Origin: an uncultured Christensenella sp.
Lineage (GTDB): Bacteria; Bacillota; Clostridia; Christensenellales; Pumilibacteraceae
Direction of reading: 5' to 3'
NCBI GenBank assembly: GCA_910585955.1
Contig: CAJUGC010000010.1
Span: 1-64,000, forward strand
Length of the DNA stretch: 64,000 nt
Each line of letters starts with the position of its first letter. Within the stretch, counting starts at the first letter, position 1. A model generated the notes under the pieces. The model was not told where the DNA came from. It did not search any database and saw nothing but the letters and a program-made list of their open reading frames with translations. Shown here piece by piece: positions 50,646-60,900 of this stretch. Both the position numbers and the translations under genes were made by a program.

Positions 50646-50674
50646 ACTATATCACACAATGCCGAAAATTTCAA
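50646..50674 (-). promoter_or_regulatory. promoter of the orphan regulator, leaderless
   Basis: Minus strand TTGAAA (50669-50674), 17-bp spacer, TATAGT (50646-50651). Only 6 nt separate the -10 from the ATG at 50639, so transcription should begin at the start codon itself. Confidence 0.7.
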
Positions 50675-50722
50675 CCCCCTGCGACACAATAGGTCGTTAT
50701 CGTTGCGCAAAATCCGCGTGCA

Positions 50723-50752
50723 AAAGAGACGAACCGAAAGATCCGTCTCTTT
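50723..50752 (-). terminator. terminator of module 4 GH3 operon
   Basis: 9-bp stem AAAGAGACG/CGTCTCTTT with a 12-nt loop and TTTTG on the minus strand, 40 bp after the stop of the small membrane gene. Confidence 0.7.
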
Positions 50753-50791
50753 GATTTTGTTGTATGTTATTCCGATCTGCTCAAAATCGTC

Positions 50792-51202
50792 TTAATTTTT
50801 TACGGGTTTGCTCAAATTCATTATGCAGGCAGTGAGCGAGGTTGCAACGGCGAGCACTTCGAATACTACGAACACAAGCCATGCGGAATCGAAAGTGTTG
50901 TTGTCTACGGCGAAGAGCACGTTCGACATAAACAACATTTTGGTGTTAGCCATCACTCCGAGAGAGATCGTGTAGAAAATAAACGGAACGAATGCTCCCA
51001 CTCCGAAATCCTTGTATAGCACCGCGACATTAAGGACTATGCCTACGATGAGCAACGCCAAGACTGCACCGCTCACAGCCGAGTAACGGTTGCCTCCGCG
51101 AGCACCGTACACAATGACGGTTATGAGAGCGAACAGACAAGCAACCGTGCTTACATACCAACCGGGTTTCTTACCCGCAATGAAGTTCTTTATTGCGTCC
51201 AT
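50792..51202 (-). CDS. module 4 small four-helix membrane protein
   Basis: A 136-residue protein with hydrophobic segments at about 15-33, 43-63, 69-88 and 106-128, and a basic N-terminus. No family recognised. Its start overlaps the last base of the GH3 stop, so translation is coupled. It takes the position after the GH3 gene, whereas the module 1 counterpart precedes its GH3. Confidence 0.72.
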   Translation of the reverse strand: MDAIKNFIAGKKPGWYVSTVACLFALITVIVYGARGGNRYSAVSGAVLALLIVGIVLNVAVLYKDFGVGAFVPFIFYTISLGVMANTKMLFMSNVLFAVDNNTFDSAWLVFVVFEVLAVATSLTACIMNLSKPVKN

Positions 51203-53305
51203 TATTCTTTACCCTCCTTTCTTCCGAAGAAGATGTGAAGTCCGAGCATTATTGCGCTACCTGCCGCGATCACCGCCGAAACGATGATGATAGCAAGGAA
51301 TGCTTTGTTGTACCAGGTCATTTGATAAACGACGCGGCTACTTGATGTGAGTCCGTTCATGGCGAAGCTGTTTGCAAAGTTGTACAGAATCCTGTGGTTT
51401 GCTTCGCGTACGTTTTCCATAAATTTAGCGTCCTTCTCTATCGTTGCAAGCAAGTAGTTCGTGAATACCTTGTTGGACGAGCAGAACATCGTCGTGCCCG
51501 CTTCGTATGCGAGACGGGGCTCCATGTATGCTTCGGGGCTCTGACCGAAGTCGGTCGTGATGTTGCCCGTATAGCCCCACTCGCCGCGCAGAACGTCCTG
51601 CCAAAGCGCTTTGCTGTGTCCCGTCCAAACGAGTCCGAGACGGTTGAACGCTCCCATGACGCCGCGTGCGCCGCGGTCGCCGTTGCCGTTAATCTCGCAA
51701 GCTTTTTGGAATGCCTTGAGGTAGATCTCGCGCATCGACTGCTCTTCGGCAAACGTGCAGAGCTGCTCGCGGTTAGTCTCGGCGTCGTTTAAGAACACAT
51801 GCTTGATGTAGCAGATTATGCCCTTCTTCTGTGCTGCTTCCATTTCGGCTTCGCACATGAGACCAGAAATGAATCCGTCCTCGGAGTAGTACTCGTTGTT
51901 TCTGCCGGAAGCGGGCGTGCGGTGGATATTCGCAGCCGGTCCGTACCAGCCTACGCCTGCGCCCCAAAGTCCTTCTTCCGCCATGAAGTTACCTTTTTTT
52001 ACCGCCATTTCGAGATTCCATGTGTTTGCAATAACGGTTGCGCAAGGATAGGAAACGGTTGCTATGTCGGTCTTTTTGGCTTCCGCGCTGTAGTCGTTCC
52101 ACTTCTCTTTATAGCGTACGCCCGTACCCCAACACTGAGGGGAGTCGGTTGCCGTCGTTTCGGGAAGAGCTATGCTCTTTGCTCCCGCTCTGCCCTGTCG
52201 CGAGAGATCGCAAAGCTCGTCTATCGTGAGCTGATCCAAAAGCTCCTGCCAAAGCGGATCGTCGTAGTCGACGCCGCGCATCATGACAAGCGAGTACTTT
52301 TGCTCCGCTCCGCGCTTGAACGACGACGTATCGGTGCTGCCGGGCGTGTAAGCCTTCGGCGGCGTAGCGGAGTCGGTCGTGTAATAGCTGTTCATTTCGT
52401 CGACCATGGTCTTGTTTGCGGTAAGACCGGTAAGCGGCTTCGGATAGGTTCCTTGCCAATCGTTTCTCGAAAGGTAGGAATACGCGCCGGGCATATAGTA
52501 ATTGAGGTCTGCATTGTCGAAACGGTTTGTGATTGCCTTATTGGTTATGGAAAGCGAATACTCGTCCTTGTCGAAGTTTTTCTTCGTCGCTGAGCGCAAG
52601 ATATCTGCCGTTTTTGACGGTTTCGTCCACAAGAACAAGATCGAATCCCTCGCTTGCGTTACGCGTATATACGAATATAGCCGCGTCGTTGTAGGTGTCG
52701 AAGCTTTGAGTCATTTCGCTCGAAAATTCATTTGCGGGAATTTCGGGAAGGGACGCCGTTGCGGGCTTAGCGCCCGCACCGAAGCCGCCGCCCGTCTTAC
52801 GGGTAAGCGAGGTCACTCCTTTGCTCGTAGTTGCCTTATAGCCGCTTTCGAATTTAGCCTTATAGAAATTATAAGCCGTCATGTTAGCGTCAAGTTTGCC
52901 GTTGTTCGCGTCGATAAGGTCGACAACCTTTGTGCCGCGGCAGATTATGGGATCCACCATGCCGTACGAAAGATATGTGACCTTAGAGTTCTTGGCAAGA
53001 GGAAGCGCGTTATTCTTATTGGTAAGAAGCACGGTGCCTTCCGCCTGGATTTCCTTCGCCGCCGCAACTGCCGCAGACTTCAGATCCTCGGGCTTGTCGT
53101 AGTCGCTCTTGTAATAGTCGGAATCTACGGGCTCTGCGTTCTCATCGGTAACCACTTTTGTGTTGGATACGCCGAGAACGGCGTTTATATATCCCGACCA
53201 ACCCTTCGTGACGATATCTCCTGCCACACCGAGAATGAGAAGAAGCGAAAACACCGCGCAAAGCGCACGCCACAGCGTCCGATTACCTATTTTGGTAATT
53301 TTCAT
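51202..53305 (-). pseudogene. module 4 GH3-family gene with internal deletion and frameshift
   Basis: The first part (52538-53305, 255 codons) encodes TM1 and the beginning of the alpha/beta sandwich (AEGTVLLTNKNNALPL) up to RYLALSDEEK, then shifts frame. The second part (51202 to about 52600) resumes at NFDKDEYSLS, equivalent to a point just after the FnIII domain, and runs through the TIM barrel (IHRTPASGRNNEYYSEDG, IKHVFLND, TTDFGQ) to TM2. By comparison with the module 1 protein about 310 residues are missing: most of the sandwich and all of FnIII. The barrel also departs at key sites (TDSPQ for DGPxG, KHV for KHF). AGGAGG precedes the first ATG. Decayed gene or assembly collapse are both possible. 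Confidence 0.8.
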
Positions 53306-53347
53306 CTTTTAACCTCCTGAGATGTTAATTTGATTTTAAGAACACGG

Positions 53348-54211
53348 CTATCCTTGTACTTCGGAGCCGAAATCTTCAAACAGTATTTTTTCGAATGCGG
53401 GCGTCCACCATTTTAAGTACCCCGCCTTATACGGATGCACGGGATCATGCATATAAAAGTCGTAGTCCTCGCCGGAAATATCATTGAATTCTTCGTCGTT
53501 GAATAGGTCGATAATACGAACGTCCGCACCGACGGCGTTCCATTTTTCGGCGACTTCGTATGCGGCTTTCACTACAGACGCATATTCCGAGCCCTTCGGA
53601 TTTTTGCTCTTTCGCTCGCCCGTATCGTCGAAGCGCGCGTTTGAGAAAAAGTATACGGGGCAGTTCCATGTCTCGCGCACATAGGCGACGATGTATTCCA
53701 TTGCGCCGACCGTAGTCTTTACGTCGAAGCTTTCTTTATCCGTGACGTCCGTTCCCGTGACCGCGCCGCGCTTATCCTTAAATTCTTCTTTTGCGTCGTT
53801 CGTCGAAATCTGGCAGAAAAACGCGTCGATTTTTTTCGTCCTGTCAAACGCTTCAGTCGTCTTGAGACGGGTTATGTACGAATCGTAGCTTGTAAAAAAC
53901 TTTTTGTACGGCTCGTCTATGAGCGTGGTTCCGCTTACCGCTTCTTTTATGCAAGTCGAGCCGTTACGCGCGGCAATATAGTCCGCAACCGCCACGTCTC
54001 CGCTTTCCATGCCGAGAGTCACGGACGAGCCGAGCCAATAGAAGGTTTTGCCCGTGATCGCCGTCTCGGCGGGTATGCACTTATCCAAATCGAAATCGGA
54101 CGAATTCGAGCCGCAAGCGACCGAAAACAGCGAGAAAAACAGCAGAGCGAGCGCACACAGCCATGCCGCGGGTCTTACGAATATATTTGCTTTTTTACGG
54201 CTTTTTATCAT
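53348..54211 (-). CDS. module 4 SGNH/GDSL hydrolase lipoprotein
   Basis: A 287-residue lipoprotein with lipobox FSVAC (Cys33). The SGNH fold is shown by block I WLGSSVTLG (nucleophile Ser63, GSSVT in place of GDSxT), an ISTND block III (136-140) and the DPVH dyad (Asp256, His259). Family members remove acyl or acetyl groups from glycans or lipids outside the cell. It is first in the operon with the GH3 gene, 42 bp upstream of it, which suggests joint action on an esterified glycan. The ATG is preceded by GGGAG 8 nt upstream, and the transcript leader is only about 24 nt. Confidence 0.82.
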   Translation of the reverse strand: MIKSRKKANIFVRPAAWLCALALLFFSLFSVACGSNSSDFDLDKCIPAETAITGKTFYWLGSSVTLGMESGDVAVADYIAARNGSTCIKEAVSGTTLIDEPYKKFFTSYDSYITRLKTTEAFDRTKKIDAFFCQISTNDAKEEFKDKRGAVTGTDVTDKESFDVKTTVGAMEYIVAYVRETWNCPVYFFSNARFDDTGERKSKNPKGSEYASVVKAAYEVAEKWNAVGADVRIIDLFNDEEFNDISGEDYDFYMHDPVHPYKAGYLKWWTPAFEKILFEDFGSEVQG

Positions 54212-54241
54212 GTCGGCTCTCCCTTTTTGTTTTACACGGTA

Positions 54242-54270
54242 AGTATAACACGCTTTTTCGGAAAATTGTG
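54242..54270 (-). promoter_or_regulatory. promoter of module 4 SGNH-GH3 operon, weak -35
   Basis: A good -10 (TATACT, minus strand, 54242-54247) but the -35 position reads CACAAT. As at module 2, this is the pattern of an activated promoter. Confidence 0.45.
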
Positions 54271-54368
54271 CCGTTTGTCACTTTTCGCCGCAAGAAAGCC
54301 ACAATACGCAGCTGTGTGGCATAACCCGTCGGTTTTTCGACACGGTTGACGTATCGGGACATAAAAAA

Positions 54369-54393
54369 GGATCCTTCCTTTACGGAGGGATCC
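54369..54393 (-). terminator. terminator of module 4 regulator-kinase operon
   Basis: Stem closed by GGATCC/GGATCC with inner TCC/GGA pairs, then TTTTTT on the minus strand, 26 bp after the kinase stop. Confidence 0.8.
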
Positions 54394-54418
54394 GAAAAAA
54401 TCATTCTGTTCGCGCAGG

Positions 54419-55708
54419 CTATTTTACGGGCAGCAGTATATCGAGAGCAAACATATTGTTCGCATAAGAGACGGTCAAATTGCCGCCGTACTTTTTTACT
54501 ATATACAGAATACTTTTCATACCGAAACCGTGCCCGTCGTCCTTTTTGCTCGTGACCGGCAAGCCGTTCGACATCACGGGAGGTTTTTCGCACCAATTTT
54601 CTATGTGTATGCACTTCTGCCCGCCTCGCTCGAAAACCTTGAGCCCCACGACCCGTCTCGAAACGTCTTGTGTCCTCAGTACGCTTTCGAAAGCATTGTC
54701 AATGGCGTTTCCGAACAGAGAATAAATATCTCCGTACTTCATATCCGAAAGAAGTTTCCCGTCTGCCATATATGTGAAATTGATGTTTTTGCTCTGGGAG
54801 TACATTCCCTTTTCGGTCAATAGGCAGTCGAGAGCGTCGTTGCCCGTCTTGGCAATGGAATCGTAAATCATGATCGCCTGACCGAGCTCGTCGATACTGC
54901 TCTTTCTTTCGCTCTCGTCCTTCATGGAGCCGAGGGCGGCTATCTGATGCTTTAAATCGTGACACTTTATATTTATAAGTTCCATATTGGCTTTAGCCGT
55001 GTCGTAGTACTGCGCTTCGCGGCGCATACGGCTTTCGAGCTCGGCATTCTGCTCGCGCAGTCTTCCCGTGCGGAACACGCCGAACTGCAATCCTATTATC
55101 AGAAGATCGAGAATCACCGAATATATTTCATAGCCTATCGCGATTATGCTCGCAGTAAAAAGATCGTTCCTTATATGCCTCACGAACACGCCGAGAATTA
55201 TCATTACCAAAAGGAAAGTACCCGCAACCGTCAGCGTCGACGTCTTGGGAAGCTCCTTGAAATCCTCGGGCTGCATACGGCGGATATACACGAAAAAGTA
55301 GACGGCGTATATCACGGCATACACGCCCGCAAGCGCAAACAGATAGCCTATCTTGCCGTACTCGCTGCCGGCGGGAACACCCGAGATGCGCATAATGAGC
55401 TCGAAAATATGGTGCGCGAGGTTTTGAACGAGAAAGGATACGAAGCAAAAGAACAGCGTATTGAAGATCGGCATATCGAAACACAGCCACGCATACAAAA
55501 ACGCAAACAGATAGCCGAGCAGATAATATGTGAAATAGCCTACCGACACAGGTAAAAAGGGTATTGCCGTAGGCGAATAGTAGAGCGCCGACAGCCCGAA
55601 AAACAATACGCCGAAGCCTATTACCCTTGCTATAAAATACGGACGGCGGTTGAAACGGAAGAACATGAGCGCGACGGGGATCATCAATTGAAACAGAAAA
55701 GTTATCAC
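54419..55708 (-). CDS. module 4 GHKL histidine kinase
   Basis: A 429-residue AgrC-like kinase. Six to seven TM helices at about 3-205, then H-box IKCHDLKHQIAAL, N-box NAIDNAFESV, G-box HGFGMKSILYIVKKYGG. The start overlaps the regulator stop (ATGA), with GGAGG 8 nt upstream. A terminator lies just after the stop, separating it from the SGNH-GH3 operon. Confidence 0.9.
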   Translation of the reverse strand: MITFLFQLMIPVALMFFRFNRRPYFIARVIGFGVLFFGLSALYYSPTAIPFLPVSVGYFTYYLLGYLFAFLYAWLCFDMPIFNTLFFCFVSFLVQNLAHHIFELIMRISGVPAGSEYGKIGYLFALAGVYAVIYAVYFFVYIRRMQPEDFKELPKTSTLTVAGTFLLVMIILGVFVRHIRNDLFTASIIAIGYEIYSVILDLLIIGLQFGVFRTGRLREQNAELESRMRREAQYYDTAKANMELINIKCHDLKHQIAALGSMKDESERKSSIDELGQAIMIYDSIAKTGNDALDCLLTEKGMYSQSKNINFTYMADGKLLSDMKYGDIYSLFGNAIDNAFESVLRTQDVSRRVVGLKVFERGGQKCIHIENWCEKPPVMSNGLPVTSKKDDGHGFGMKSILYIVKKYGGNLTVSYANNMFALDILLPVK

Positions 55709-56421
55709 TGTCCACCTCCGTAATAGACGGCAAGCGCGTCCATAAAAGCCTTCTTTTTGGAACGGCTTATGGAAAGCGTCTGTCCGTCGTCCATGATCAC
55801 TTCGTCGCCCGTCACTTTTTTGACGCAGGCGAGATTGACGAGATAGGCGTTGTTACAGCGGGCGAAATTCATTCCCTCGAGCTTCTTTTCCGTATCCTTC
55901 ATCGAAGCGCGGCTCTTTATTTGCTCGGTTTCCGCGTGGTATATGACGAAATGCAAGCTGCTTTCGACATACTGTATGTCCGAAGTCTTGAGTTTCGTAA
56001 AGCCGCCGCCCACTCCTACAAGTATAACGTCGCTCGAAAGCTTGCTCTGTATACGCACGGCTTTTTCGAGCTTGAGAGCAAAATTGAAATAGTCCACGGG
56101 CTTTACCATGAAATCGAGCGCATCCACCTCATAGCCGCTGACCGCATACTTTGCCATGTTCGTCACGAATATGAGCGACGCGTTCTTGTCCGTCGCCCTA
56201 AGCTTTCTCGAGGTCTTTATTCCGTCGAGCCTGGGCATCTCGACGTCCATGAACACTATGTTATAGCCGCCGTCGCCGTCATACCCCATTATGAACTTCA
56301 AGCCGTCGTCGAACACGTCCACCTTGAATTTCACATCGTTTTCGGCAGAATACCGCTCGAGATACCCCTCGAGCAATTTCGAATATTTCCTATCATCCTC
56401 GACTATCGCAACAGATAACAT
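55705..56421 (-). CDS. module 4 LytTR-family response regulator
   Basis: A 238-residue regulator: receiver (VEDDR, Asp in IVFMDVEMPRLDG, FVTNMAKYAVSGY, KPVDY) and LytTR domain (LKTSDIQYVESSLHFVIYH, FARCNNAYLVNL, LSISRSKKKAFM). The ATG at 56421 has GGGAG 7 nt upstream; the frame extends 12 codons further without a site. Confidence 0.9.
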   Translation of the reverse strand: MLSVAIVEDDRKYSKLLEGYLERYSAENDVKFKVDVFDDGLKFIMGYDGDGGYNIVFMDVEMPRLDGIKTSRKLRATDKNASLIFVTNMAKYAVSGYEVDALDFMVKPVDYFNFALKLEKAVRIQSKLSSDVILVGVGGGFTKLKTSDIQYVESSLHFVIYHAETEQIKSRASMKDTEKKLEGMNFARCNNAYLVNLACVKKVTGDEVIMDDGQTLSISRSKKKAFMDALAVYYGGGQ

Positions 56422-56470
56422 AAGCTTCTCCCTCTCGAAAACACGATTCCACCGCAACTACACCTCTCCT

Positions 56471-56499
56471 ATTATAAGATATATTATAATATTTTTCAA
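56471..56499 (-). promoter_or_regulatory. promoter of module 4 regulator-kinase operon
   Basis: Minus strand TTGAAA (56494-56499), 17-bp spacer, perfect TATAAT (56471-56476). Confidence 0.78.
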
Positions 56500-56565
56500 A
56501 CGTAATCGGCGTATTTTTTCATAACAGGACATAAAAATGACATAACTGCCGAACCGAAAAACAAA

Positions 56566-56586
56566 ACCCCGCCTTGATAGCGGGGC
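56566..56586 (-). terminator. terminator of the ferritin-like gene
   Basis: Stem CCCCGC/GCGGGG (56567-56572, 56580-56585) followed on the minus strand by TTTTGTTTTTC, 16 bp after the stop. Confidence 0.8.
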
Positions 56587-56601
56587 TTTGCCGAAAGAGT
56601 T

Positions 56602-57864
56602 TTACGGTTTTCTGCCGATGTCGATGTTGTCGACGAGGCGATTGCGGAGGGACTTTACGGGGTGCGGCTGTTCCTCGAAGCGATAGTCCTCGCCGCACTC
56701 GAGAATATACTTGTCGATTACGTCGTGGCTCGCGACATATGCGGGAGAGCGGTTTACTTTGTCGTTGTACTTAAAGAACTCGTAGTTTTCGGGCAGACTC
56801 TTTAAAGGGACGATTTCTTCGAGCATAGCCGAATTCGTGACCGTACGCGCAAGAATATTGCGGATATAGGTCTTGTTTGCCTCGGCGTTTTTATTGAACG
56901 CTATGAGCTCGGGGAATTCTCCGCCGTTCAAAAGTTCGCGCGCGTCCTTTTTCTCGTACTTTTTGAGAAGCTCGGCGACCTTGTGAAGGTGCGCTATCTC
57001 CTGCCTTAAGTGCGCTTCCCAGATGAGACGCACGCTCTCCTCCGTCTCGTCCTCGAGCATCGAATAGTAAAGATAGCACTCCGCGTACTCATGCATAAGC
57101 GCACATTCGAGCCAGGTCGCCGACGAATCCATTAGCGATTCGTACTGCGTGACGTGCTGTTCCTCTATCATCGCAATTTCCATATAGAGTCTGCGTCCGA
57201 GATCAGACCCCTGATAGAACGTGCCGACGTTCATATAATAGTTCATAGTCTGCTGTTCCGCCGCCGTTATTATAGCGGTCTGGAGCTTCGTGAGCGGATC
57301 GGCGGTCTTGTTGTTTATTCCGCGGCGCACGTCGTCGAACGGATGACGGTGTTCTGCGATCGTAGGTCTGCCGGGCATTATCTCCGTATAGCCGCCGACG
57401 AGCTTTTCGCCGAGCACGCCCTGTTCCATTTCGAGCAGATCGCTGTAGCGGTAGAGGTGGTCGAAGTCCTCGAGCAGCGCAAAGTCGAGCGACTTTTTGA
57501 CGTAAGCGTCACGCTCGCGCCGCGCCATCAGTGCCGTAAGATCTACGGCAAGCTGCTCGTATGCGATAGTCGTCTCGAGAATGGTCTCGTCTATCGGCTT
57601 GAGATAGCTTATACGCTTTTGCTGTTGCTGGTCGCTTCGTCTTATGAGAGCTATCTGTCTGCGCAGCTCGTTGTCCGTGCAATGGCGGGCAAAGTTGTGA
57701 TAGAAGCCGCTCTGCTCGAACTCCGTGCCGTTCATGAGAATTATTCTCACTTTCGTATACGGGTCTACGGCGTTCTTGTCGTAGGCTTTGGGGTAGAGCT
57801 TTTTCCAATCATCGAACCAATCGCTTTCCTTGATCGGTTTCTCGTTTAACGGATTGAAACTCAT
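56602..57864 (-). CDS. ferritin-like di-iron domain protein
   Basis: A 420-residue soluble, mostly helical protein. Two helix-rich halves show ferritin/rubrerythrin-type metal ligands: ETTIAYEQLAVDL and DFALLEDFDHLYRY in the first, MNYYMNVGTFYQG, MIEEQHVTQYE and LRQEIAHLHKVAELL (ExxH) in the second. Residues after about 330 are not recognised. It has no signal peptide, so it acts in the cytoplasm. Such proteins in anaerobes handle iron or peroxide; a specific reaction cannot be given. It is a single gene between the module 5 GH3 terminator and the module 4 promoter, with AAGGAG 11 nt before the ATG, and it has no evident link to the GH3 modules. Confidence 0.72.
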   Translation of the reverse strand: MSFNPLNEKPIKESDWFDDWKKLYPKAYDKNAVDPYTKVRIILMNGTEFEQSGFYHNFARHCTDNELRRQIALIRRSDQQQQKRISYLKPIDETILETTIAYEQLAVDLTALMARRERDAYVKKSLDFALLEDFDHLYRYSDLLEMEQGVLGEKLVGGYTEIMPGRPTIAEHRHPFDDVRRGINNKTADPLTKLQTAIITAAEQQTMNYYMNVGTFYQGSDLGRRLYMEIAMIEEQHVTQYESLMDSSATWLECALMHEYAECYLYYSMLEDETEESVRLIWEAHLRQEIAHLHKVAELLKKYEKKDARELLNGGEFPELIAFNKNAEANKTYIRNILARTVTNSAMLEEIVPLKSLPENYEFFKYNDKVNRSPAYVASHDVIDKYILECGEDYRFEEQPHPVKSLRNRLVDNIDIGRKP

Positions 57865-57941
57865 GTTTTACTTGTCTCCTTTTTGATGTGGATTGATAAA
57901 ACGATTTTGCCCCACCTATAAAAGTTTAATACCAAAAAAAA

Positions 57942-57973
57942 GATAAGCGTCCTTACCGTGAAAGACGCTTACC
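57942..57973 (-). terminator. terminator of module 5 GH3 gene
   Basis: 10-bp stem (57942-57951 with 57964-57973, one mismatch) followed by eight T on the minus strand, 26 bp after the GH3 stop. Confidence 0.85.
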
Positions 57974-57998
57974 TCGTTAGTGACACCGCTTATTGCTT

Positions 57999-60900
57999 TT
58001 ATTTCTTCGATTTGTAGTTCTCGGGATGTTTACGGCTGTCGAGCAGTCTAAGCACCGTAAGCACGATTATTGTGACTGCCGCCGCATATATTATGACACT
58101 CGCTATTATAAGGCAGATCTGCCACGGCGCAAGCGTATAGCTTATTATCGAGCCGGGAGCCAAGCCGTTCATTGCATTTGAATGTGCGGCGGCATAGAGG
58201 AAGTGCTTAACTGCTTCGCGAGCTGCTTTCAATGTAGTTGCCTTATCCGTCTCGCTTATAGTCAACCATTCCTCGCCGGGCTCGGGAACGGTTGCGAGTG
58301 CAACGTCCGCACCCGAATGAATCATCTGGTCGAGATCCATGTATGCTCTCTGTTGGTTCTTAAAATCGGTTATGACTACGCCCTCGAAGTTCCATTCGCC
58401 GCGTACAACATCAGTCATGAGCTCTTTGTTGCCGCCCGCCCACGTGGAGCCTATGGCATTGAACGAGGACATAAGTCCCGTGCAGGCACGAATTGTCCTT
58501 GTAGACATACCGCCGTTGTCGTCGGAAATGTATTTAACCTCGCAAGTTGCTTCCTTGACTGCCATTTCGAACGGTTTGAGATAAATTTCTCTGATCGTCT
58601 GCTCGTCCGCCCAGGTGTACAAACAGTTGCTCGAAGCATAGCCCCAGCCGCCGCGATAAGTCTCCTGATCGTTGAGCGCAAAGTGCTTGAGCATGACCCA
58701 AAGTCCCTTGCCCGTAGCGCCGCCTATTTCGGCAGCAACCAGCTTGCCCGACAGAAGCGGATCCTCGGAAAAGTATTCAAAGTTTCTGCCGCCGAACGGG
58801 CTGCGGTGCATATCCGCACCCGGTGCATACCATACGCTGAACGGACGTTTGGCAACCTCTCTCACCATGATAGCTTCGGCACCTACCATCTCACCCATGC
58901 GATGTGCAAGCTCAACATTGAACGTGCCGGCAAGAGCCACTTCGCAGGTATAGGCATTGACGGGAGCGTCCAATGCGCCCTCGACGCCCGCCCAAGAAAG
59001 CGATATTCCCTGCGGTCCGTCGCCGTGAAGCAGTTCGGGAAGCCCGACGGAGCTTGCCGCCGGAGAGCCGTAGCCGCTGGCAACGATAATGTGAATTATT
59101 TCTTCCAACGACATCTGATCCATAAGCCGCTCCCATGCAGGATCGTCTGCGTCGAGTCCTCGCATATCCACAAGCGAGAGAGTCTTCTCCGCATCGGTCT
59201 TTATCTTTTCGGTATCGCTCTCGTCAATAACGGTCTTGACGTCGAATTTCGCGACGGCGGCGATAAGCTGCTCGCTTGCTGTTCTGTCTACGTCCGTAGG
59301 CGCTTCGGGCATCTTCGCGAATTTATCGGCACGCGTAAGAATGGTCATTTTGTCCATTTCCTGTTTTATGTTGCTCTCGTCGAAAGCATTGGTTGCGGGA
59401 ACATAGTTCTCTTCCGGTCTCTGTCCCTGCGCTTCTTTTTCGGTTCTTCTCGCGCCGTCATGCTCTGCATTGTAGATCATTTTGCGGGAGTTGTGCCAAG
59501 AAACCGTCTGACCGTCGATTACATCGTGACTGTTTGCTCTGAGCGAGAACACATAGTCTCCCTCGTCGAGTATATAGCACTTGTTGTCCTTATAGTCGTA
59601 CGACGTGAGGTCGTCCTTAGTGAACGTGAGCATCACCGTGTCGCTCTCTCCGGGCGCAAGCATTTTCGTCTTGCCAAAAGCAATGAGCGAAGCCGTGGAT
59701 TTTTCCACTCCGCCCTGTATGTACGGAGCGGTCACATAGAGCTGCACAGCGCTCTTGCCGTTTTCCGCACCCGTGTTCGTAACTTTCACGTCAACACTCA
59801 TATCGTCGCCGCCGAGGTTTTTGCCGACAATCTTTTGCGTGAAGGTCGTGTAAGAAAGTCCGTATCCGAAAGGATAGACAACTTCCGTGTCATAGTCGAA
59901 GCCTTCCTTGCCTATATCCGCCGCCGTCTCGTAGTAGCGATAGCCGACGTAGATACCTTCTTCATATTGAGTGAAGAAACCGGTATCCCAGCTGTTGGTC
60001 TTGTCTATATTATTATAGCTGTTTCTTTTGCCTACGCCGGCATCTCGCATTGCCGCAGGATTATATGCGTAGTTATACGGGTCTGCAAAATTGCAGAACG
60101 AGGGGTTCTTAGTAAAGTCCGCAGGGAAGATATCCGCCGTCTTGCCGCTCGGATTTACTTCGCCGCTTAAGATTCTGCCGAGAGCGTTGAAGCCCGTCTG
60201 TCCTGGACCGGGTGCATATATCACTGCACCAATCTTATCGTCCTTTTCGACGTCGCCGAGCTCCATGACGTTCGCCGAATTTACGACGAGAATAATCTTG
60301 TCGAAATCCTGCTCCTTGACAGCCGCTATGAGCGCTTCTTCCTCGTCGGTGAGTTCCAAATAGTGCTTGTCGGGGTTATATCCGTACTTTTTCCCTTCGC
60401 CTCTGCCGTAAAAAGCATTCTCGCCCATTTCCATGGGCAAGTCGCCCTGTTCTCCACCCACTCTGCCTATCATAATAAGTGCGATGTCGGAATACGATTT
60501 TGCCTGTGCCATATCGAGCGCACTTGCGGGCGCTTCTATAAGATCCCAATTGCCGTAGCCGAACTCTGTTGTGGGACGCTCATCTGCTGATTTGCTCACT
60601 CTGGGCTTAAGTTTGAACGCCGACATAAGAGCGTTCGATGTTCCGTTACCTGTATTAACGGCATTGCCGAGCATATTGGCGTCATCCTTGGACCAATCGT
60701 CGTAAGCCGCAACAAGCGTAGGATTGACGGTAAAGCCCGCATTCTCGAGTCCCTTTTGCGGGGTGACGCTTGTCGCCGTCTTTACCTTGCCCGAGCCCGT
60801 TCCTCCATAGACGGGATGCGAAAAGCCCCAGCCGAAACAGTTTATCTTGGTGGGATTAGTCTTGCTCGTCGCTATGGGTAGCGTGTTCGACTTGTTCTTT

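Noticed and set aside
58182..60170. 662-codon open frame on the plus strand
   Set aside because: Antisense shadow of the module 5 GH3 gene; no start signals or motifs.
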